Origin: an uncultured Eggerthellaceae bacterium
Lineage (GTDB): Bacteria; Actinomycetota; Coriobacteriia; Coriobacteriales; Eggerthellaceae
Reading direction: 5' to 3'
Assembly (NCBI GenBank): GCA_947632575.1
Contig: CANRPV010000043.1
Span: forward strand, 1-10,599
Length of the DNA stretch: 10,599 nucleotides
Shown: positions 7,196 to 10,599 of the stretch, piece after piece
How positions within the stretch are numbered: position 1 is the stretch's first letter
Layout: every line of letters starts with the position of its first letter
Notes under the pieces: generated by a model
Told to the model about the DNA's origin: nothing
Databases searched by the model: none
What the model saw: the letters and a program-made list of their open reading frames with translations, nothing else
Translations under genes and position numbers: made by a program

Positions 7196-8569
7196 CTATT
7201 CCTGACTTTCCCGGTGGACTTTTTCAAAGGCATCCACCGGATCATAGGGTTCTTCGGCGTAGCGCTCCTCGTTCTGATCATAGGCTTCCTTGGCCTTTTC
7301 TTCGACTTCACGCTCCATCTCATGGTGCTCTTCTAGGATCTCGCTGATCTCATCGGGATCTTTTTCGATTTCCTCAATGGCTTTGACGGGCTTGATGTCT
7401 ATAGCGCGGAGAAGCAGCTGAGCAAACAGCGGCATGATCAACACCGTGATGCCACCTGCGGCTACAAGCACCGAAGCCGTCTGAATGTCCATTGCATTCA
7501 CGTCTACGGCCACGCTGGTGACAGCTACGATGATGGGAAGCGCCGTGGTGCAATACAGCGCTACGATGGAGCGCTGCCTGAAGCTCATGGTTTTCGTGGC
7601 CTTATCGAGACTGAGAGAGATGACGATGGGCAGCGTGCGCACTACAAGCAGCATGCCGATGAAGGTGATCAGCAGCAGCGGCTTTGCGGCTATGGCCGTC
7701 ACATCGATGTTCGAACCGGATACGATGAAAAAGAGCGGTATGAAATAGCCGAAGGCGAGGGAGTTGAGTTTATATTCCAAAGGTTCACTGCCCTCGGGCA
7801 ACACGTAACGCAAGATGAAGCCGGCCGCGAAGGCGCCGAGGACGACATCGAGATCAAAGAGCGCCGATACAGCCACAAGGAAAACGAGTAGCATCACCAC
7901 GGCACGGATGAGCAGTTGAGAGTTCGTCTCCGTGTTGTTGACGATGGCGCGGTCAATGTATCCGTGACGCTTATGGGCCCAGCGATCGATCACGCCAAGT
8001 AAGACGGCGATAGTGGCAAACGCGCCCAAGATCAATAGAGTTTCCCAACGTACCCTCGTGGAAAGAAGTAGAGTCATGGCAAGTACGGGCAGCAGCTCAC
8101 CCCAGGTACCGTAGGAGAGAATGCAATCTCCAAGCTTGGTGCCAAGTAATCCGCGCTCGTCGAGGATGGGCAGTAGAGTGCCGATGGCGGTGGAGGTCAA
8201 CGCGAGCGCAACCGCGATGCCGCCGATCGTACCTGCTGAGAAATCGGGCGAGATGATGATGATAAGAAAGCCGATGGCCAGGGTTATGAACCAGGTGACA
8301 AACCCTCGTTTACCGAGATGGCCGGTCAGCGTCTTCGGGTTTATCTCATAGCCAGCGAGAAGGAAGAGAAAACTTAAGCCCAGATCGCTCAAAACCCCGA
8401 TTGTTTCGGTCTCATGGATGAGGTCAAGCAGATGAGGCCCGCAGATCATGCCACCGATCAGCAAAAACACGGTCTCTGGAATAGGGCGACGGGGAATGGC
8501 CTGGGAAATGATAGGGCAGATGAAGGCAACCGCAGCGATGACGGCGATAGAAACCAGATCTGTTACCAT
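7196..8569 (-). CDS. CPA2-family cation/proton antiporter (KefB/NapA-like membrane domain)
   Basis: This 457-residue inner-membrane protein has the Na+/H+ exchanger fold of the monovalent cation:proton antiporter-2 family, with about 12 hydrophobic helices from residue 5 to 390. Typical elements are LIGGMICGPHLL (37-48), LSFLFLLAGYEI (65-76), the unwound-helix region LTSTAIGTLLPILDERG (124-140), GAFAAGFIL (245-253) and PLFFIVSGSNID (278-289). At the ion site, where KefC has QD and NapA has a di-aspartate, I read GE (G157-E158), so the cation-binding acid may be Glu. There is no RCK/TrkA-N domain. Instead the last 60 or so residues form a highly acidic, Glu-rich, helix-prone tail. The ATG at 8567-8569 (complement) has AAAGGGG 5 bases upstream. 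It lies 139 bases downstream of the patatin gene on the same strand with no clear terminator between, so they may be co-transcribed. The transported ion (Na+ or K+) cannot be told. Confidence 0.92.
   Translation of the reverse strand: MVTDLVSIAVIAAVAFICPIISQAIPRRPIPETVFLLIGGMICGPHLLDLIHETETIGVLSDLGLSFLFLLAGYEINPKTLTGHLGKRGFVTWFITLAIGFLIIIISPDFSAGTIGGIAVALALTSTAIGTLLPILDERGLLGTKLGDCILSYGTWGELLPVLAMTLLLSTRVRWETLLILGAFATIAVLLGVIDRWAHKRHGYIDRAIVNNTETNSQLLIRAVVMLLVFLVAVSALFDLDVVLGAFAAGFILRYVLPEGSEPLEYKLNSLAFGYFIPLFFIVSGSNIDVTAIAAKPLLLITFIGMLLVVRTLPIVISLSLDKATKTMSFRQRSIVALYCTTALPIIVAVTSVAVDVNAMDIQTASVLVAAGGITVLIMPLFAQLLLRAIDIKPVKAIEEIEKDPDEISEILEEHHEMEREVEEKAKEAYDQNEERYAEEPYDPVDAFEKVHRESQE
7211..7240. 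repeat. long perfect inverted repeat at the thrS/antiporter convergent junction
   Basis: CCGGTGGA (7211-7218) and TCCACCGG (7233-7240) form 8 perfect base pairs, extended by CTTT/AAAG (7219-7222 with 7226-7229) around a 3-nt loop, with GCA (7230-7232) bulged. It lies within the last codons of the antiporter gene and about 40 bases beyond the thrS stop. Neither strand shows a following U-tract, so it is not a classical terminator. It could define or protect the 3' ends of both converging transcripts. Confidence 0.5.
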
Positions 8570-8708
8570 TGCTGCCCCTTTAAAAGGGTTAAGAAAACCG
8601 GTAATCTGCCACAGACATCGTGCATCATCTGAGGTGCTTGTGCCTGGTGATTCGTTTTTAGCGGTGTATGCTGCTTCACTGTCCTCATGAGTATTGCCGT
8701 TTCAAGAT

Positions 8709-9662
8709 CTATTCGGTCGGCTTGGTTAAGTAGTCCATGAGAGCGTCGTAGTTCTTCGCGGCAACCGCGACTCCGTCTTCGTAAAGTTCCAAAAGTTTTT
8801 CTTGGTCATGCTCGAGAGAATCGATGGCGATGGGCTTATCAGGCCTGATAAGGAATATCTCTCCCGCTTCATGCATGGTCTCAAGGGCATGGTAGACGCG
8901 ATTGTGCTCGGCGTATTGGCCTGCTAAGCGATCAACATAGAGGGGGTAGTCACCGTAGAGTTGATGAAGAAGAGGCATCAGCTTATTGGGTCTATCGACA
9001 AAGCTGGCGTCTTGCGTCAAAACGACGATGTGCTTTTTGGCTCCCGTATCCATGGAATAGCGGATCGGCACACAATCGCAGGTGCCACCGTCGAGGAGCT
9101 TCTTGCCATCCACCTCAACGATTTGGCTGACCATCGGGATGGATGAGGAGGCGATGATATAGGGGATGCTCTCTTCCACATCATCGAAGCTGCGGTAGTC
9201 GGCCCGTGCCGTCTCTATGTTGCTTGCCACCGAGACAAGCTTCATAGGTGAGTTGTTAAACGCATCATTGGGGAAGGGATCGCAGGAGTACCAGATGGCG
9301 TCAAAACTCATCTCGCGACCATAGACATTGCCGGTGCGTATAAAGCTTAATAATGAGAGATAGCGCCAATCAGGAGCGTATTTGATATTGAGGTAGCTGC
9401 TGCGTCCGATAAGGCCGGCAACATAGTTAAAGCCCACCAGCGCTCCAGCCGAAACCCCTATGACGCGTTCGCAGAAAAGGTCCCGCTGCAAAAAGTAATC
9501 GGTGACTCCCGCGGTGAATTGCCCGCGCATCGCTCCGCCTTCTAGCACCAGGTTTGTCGCTGTGGTTTTCTTGCCGACATAACAGGGGTCGAAACGCACG
9601 CCCGAGGGCGGATAATCTTCCTCGATCTTGGAAATAAAGCGAGTTCTCTGTTCGTTGTTCAT
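8709..9662 (-). CDS. patatin-like phospholipase
   Basis: This 317-residue protein belongs to the patatin-like serine acyl hydrolases (Ser-Asp dyad), nearest in style to the RssA/YjjU-type bacterial group. The oxyanion-hole glycine loop is EGGAMRG (41-47), the nucleophile elbow is GVSAG (69-73, S71), and the second catalytic residue is in DGG (191-193, D191). There is no signal peptide, so it should act in the cytosol or at the inner membrane face. The substrate is unknown: phospholipid or another acyl ester. The start at 9662 (MNNEQRTRF) is fixed by a very strong AGGAGGGGG five bases upstream. In-frame ATGs further up (9749, 9704, 9683) lack such a site and lie in or beyond the promoter region. 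It diverges from trxA and precedes the antiporter on the same strand, with 139 bases between them. All catalytic motifs are intact, so it is probably active. Confidence 0.93.
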   Translation of the reverse strand: MNNEQRTRFISKIEEDYPPSGVRFDPCYVGKKTTATNLVLEGGAMRGQFTAGVTDYFLQRDLFCERVIGVSAGALVGFNYVAGLIGRSSYLNIKYAPDWRYLSLLSFIRTGNVYGREMSFDAIWYSCDPFPNDAFNNSPMKLVSVASNIETARADYRSFDDVEESIPYIIASSSIPMVSQIVEVDGKKLLDGGTCDCVPIRYSMDTGAKKHIVVLTQDASFVDRPNKLMPLLHQLYGDYPLYVDRLAGQYAEHNRVYHALETMHEAGEIFLIRPDKPIAIDSLEHDQEKLLELYEDGVAVAAKNYDALMDYLTKPTE

Positions 9663-9664
9663 TT

Positions 9665-9673
9665 CCCCCTCCT
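9665..9673 (-). promoter_or_regulatory. strong ribosome binding site setting the patatin gene start
   Basis: On the minus strand this reads AGGAGGGGG, with AGGAGG ending 5 bases before the ATG at 9662. It decides the start at residue MNNEQ over the upstream in-frame ATGs. Confidence 0.85.
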
Positions 9674-9681
9674 TTTTCGTC

Positions 9682-9687
9682 ATTATA
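9682..9687 (-). promoter_or_regulatory. -10 box (TATAAT) for the patatin gene
   Basis: A perfect TATAAT on the minus strand. Transcription would begin near 9675, leaving a leader of only about 13 bases that contains the ribosome binding site. No good -35 lies 16-18 bases upstream. The palindrome TTCCGGAA (9704-9711) sits in that area and could be an operator. Confidence 0.45.
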
Positions 9688-9751
9688 AGACAGTTTCTTG
9701 TCATTCCGGAAACGCCCCGTTGCTCGGTAAAGAAGCTGTTAGAGATCACGT

Positions 9752-9757
9752 TACAAT
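9752..9757 (+). promoter_or_regulatory. -10 box (TACAAT) for trxA
   Basis: TACAAT lies 35 bases before the trxA start inside CGTTACAATGGTT (9749-9761), the same 13 bases found before the zinc-ribbon gene. No consensus -35 is at the right distance. It faces away from the patatin -10 box about 65 bases to the left, so this is a compact divergent promoter region. Confidence 0.5.
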
Positions 9758-9777
9758 GGTTCTAATGATCGATCGAC

Positions 9778-9784
9778 AAGGAGG
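9778..9784 (+). promoter_or_regulatory. ribosome binding site setting the trxA start
   Basis: AAGGAGG, 7 bases before ATG 9792. It rules out the in-frame ATG at 9720, which would add 24 unrelated residues. Confidence 0.85.
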
Positions 9785-9791
9785 TTTCATA

Positions 9792-10094
9792 ATGGCTGAA
9801 GTCATTACCCCATCAGAGTTTCAGTCCAAGGTTCTCAACGCTTCCGGTAAGGTATTGGTCGATTTCTTCGCCACCTGGTGTGGCCCCTGCAAGATGTTGG
9901 CTCCGGTAATTGATGAGATAGCCGCCGAGAAGCCTGGTCAGGTATATAAGGTCGATATCGACGAATCGCCTGATCTGGCCATGGAATACGGCGTTAACAG
10001 CGTTCCGACTTTGATCGTGTTTGAAGGCGGCAAGCCGGTAAGGCAGGCTATTGGAGCTCAGCCAAAGCAAAACGTGCTAGCCCTTTTTAACTAG
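9792..10094 (+). CDS. trxA: thioredoxin
   Basis: Thioredoxin is the small cytosolic dithiol protein that reduces protein disulfides and is itself recharged by thioredoxin reductase. The 100-residue product shows the active site WCGPC (C30, C33) within VDFFATWCGPCKM, the buried acid D24, the cis-proline VPT (P72) and the GG turn at 79-80. It is a little shorter than the usual 105-110 residues: the loop after the active-site helix (EKPGQVYKVDID) is tight and the C-terminus stops early at ALFN. The ATG at 9792 is chosen because AAGGAGG (9778-9784) lies 7 bases upstream and it gives the normal N-terminus MAEVITPSEF. An in-frame ATG at 9720 lies upstream of the promoter. trxB follows after 97 bases with no evident terminator, so the pair is probably an operon. 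Confidence 0.97.
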   Translation: MAEVITPSEFQSKVLNASGKVLVDFFATWCGPCKMLAPVIDEIAAEKPGQVYKVDIDESPDLAMEYGVNSVPTLIVFEGGKPVRQAIGAQPKQNVLALFN

Positions 10095-10148
10095 GTCCTT
10101 TAACAAGCGCCTCCCTTATACAAAGACTCAACGCTTAAGCTTGGATAT

Positions 10149-10169
10149 TAAACTCGGGCGCTAAACTCG
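10149..10169 (+). repeat. 8-bp direct repeat before trxB
   Basis: TAAACTCG occurs at 10149-10156 and again at 10162-10169, a 13-base period, ending 8 bases before the trxB ribosome binding site. It could be a tandem operator half-site or chance. Confidence 0.3.
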
Positions 10170-10191
10170 CATCTTTTAAGGAGCTTTTATC

Positions 10192-10599
10192 GTGGCGACG
10201 GAAGAAGTGTGGGATCTTGCCATAATCGGTGCCGGACCCGCCGGAATGACGGCTGGTATGTACGCCTCGCGGGCGGGTCTGCGTACCGTCATGTTTGAGC
10301 GCATCTCGCCAGGCGGCCAGATGGCAACGACGGAGCATCTGGAGAATTACCCAGGTTACACGACTAGCACCAGCGGCTTTGATCTAGCTATGGCAATGCA
10401 ACAGCAGGCCACAGACTTTGGTGTGACCACCATAAGCGAGGAGGTCACGAGCGTTGATTTCTCCTCGCAGCCGAAAAGGCTTGATACCGCTTTCGGATCC
10501 TATCAGGCAAAAAGCGTCATCATCGCCACCGGAGCCCGTCCTGCCAAATTGGGACTTGAGCTTGAAGAGGAGCTTCAAGGTAAAGGAGTGTCTTACTGC
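10192..10599 (+). CDS. trxB: thioredoxin-disulfide reductase, N-terminal fragment
   Basis: This is the first 136 codons of the FAD flavoenzyme that uses NADPH to reduce thioredoxin; the rest lies beyond the window. The start is GTG at 10192, supported by AAGGAG (10178-10183) 8 bases upstream and by the standard TrxB N-terminus. The FAD-binding Rossmann motif GAGPAG is at 13-18, followed by PGGQM (40-44), the TrxB hallmark ENYPG (51-55), and the second FAD motif IIATGARP (110-117). The window stops at GVSYC, whose Cys136 should be the first cysteine of the CxxC redox centre, so the second cysteine and the NADPH domain cannot be checked. Placement just after trxA, in the same direction, supports a trxA-trxB operon. 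Confidence 0.97.
   Translation, partial: MATEEVWDLAIIGAGPAGMTAGMYASRAGLRTVMFERISPGGQMATTEHLENYPGYTTSTSGFDLAMAMQQQATDFGVTTISEEVTSVDFSSQPKRLDTAFGSYQAKSVIIATGARPAKLGLELEEELQGKGVSYC

Noticed and set aside
8576..8589. Near-palindrome CCCTTTAAAAGGG at the antiporter ribosome binding site
   Set aside because: It cannot fold (loop too small), and low-complexity purine and pyrimidine runs around a ribosome binding site readily produce it; kept only as the source of the AAAGGGG site.
8563..8688. A 41-codon minus-strand reading frame overlapping the antiporter start codon, resembling a translationally coupled leader peptide
   Set aside because: No Shine-Dalgarno sequence precedes its ATG at 8688, the peptide resembles nothing I know, and a frame this short is expected by chance.
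1..10599. Mobile elements, CRISPR repeats, phage or defence genes
   Set aside because: No transposase, integrase, repeat array, terminal inverted repeats or compositional break was found; gene content is core housekeeping.

Overview
The window is an ordinary housekeeping stretch of a bacterial chromosome with moderate GC content (about 55% by eye). It carries five complete genes on the plus strand (clpX, valS, a zinc-ribbon membrane protein, thrS, trxA), fragments of clpP and trxB at the edges, and two genes on the minus strand. I see no insertion sequence, phage gene, CRISPR array, rRNA or tRNA gene. No gene-free stretch exceeds about 200 bases. The protein style (ClpX, ValRS and ThrRS sequences, TACAAT-type -10 boxes, clpPX joined to valS) suggests an actinobacterium of class Coriobacteriia, perhaps an Eggerthellaceae relative. 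That is a judgement from sequence feel, not a database match.

Layout. 1-4315 reads clpP (3' end), clpX, valS with gaps of 11 and 43 bases, a likely operon joining the ClpXP protease to valyl-tRNA synthetase. 4316-4510 holds a possible weak terminator, a TACAAT -10 box and a 5'-UTR hairpin ahead of a 197-residue protein with two membrane segments and four CxxC pairs. 5105-5257 is the thrS leader: a terminator-like hairpin, then a 5-bp/7-nt-loop hairpin that looks like a tRNA-Thr(UGU) anticodon arm just before the Shine-Dalgarno sequence. thrS (5258-7171) follows.

thrS converges on a minus-strand pair: a CPA2-type cation/proton antiporter (7196-8569) and, upstream of it, a patatin-like phospholipase (8709-9662). 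Only 24 bases separate the thrS and antiporter stop codons, and a long perfect hairpin lies in the antiporter's 3' end. The patatin gene diverges from trxA (9792-10094), which is followed by trxB (10192 onward, cut by the window edge exactly at the first Cys of its redox motif). trxA and trxB together make the NADPH-dependent thioredoxin system.

The observation most worth following is the thrS leader. It places a tRNA anticodon-arm mimic directly upstream of the ribosome binding site, the logic of E. coli thrS translational autoregulation, in what appears to be an unrelated phylum where T-box control might have been expected.
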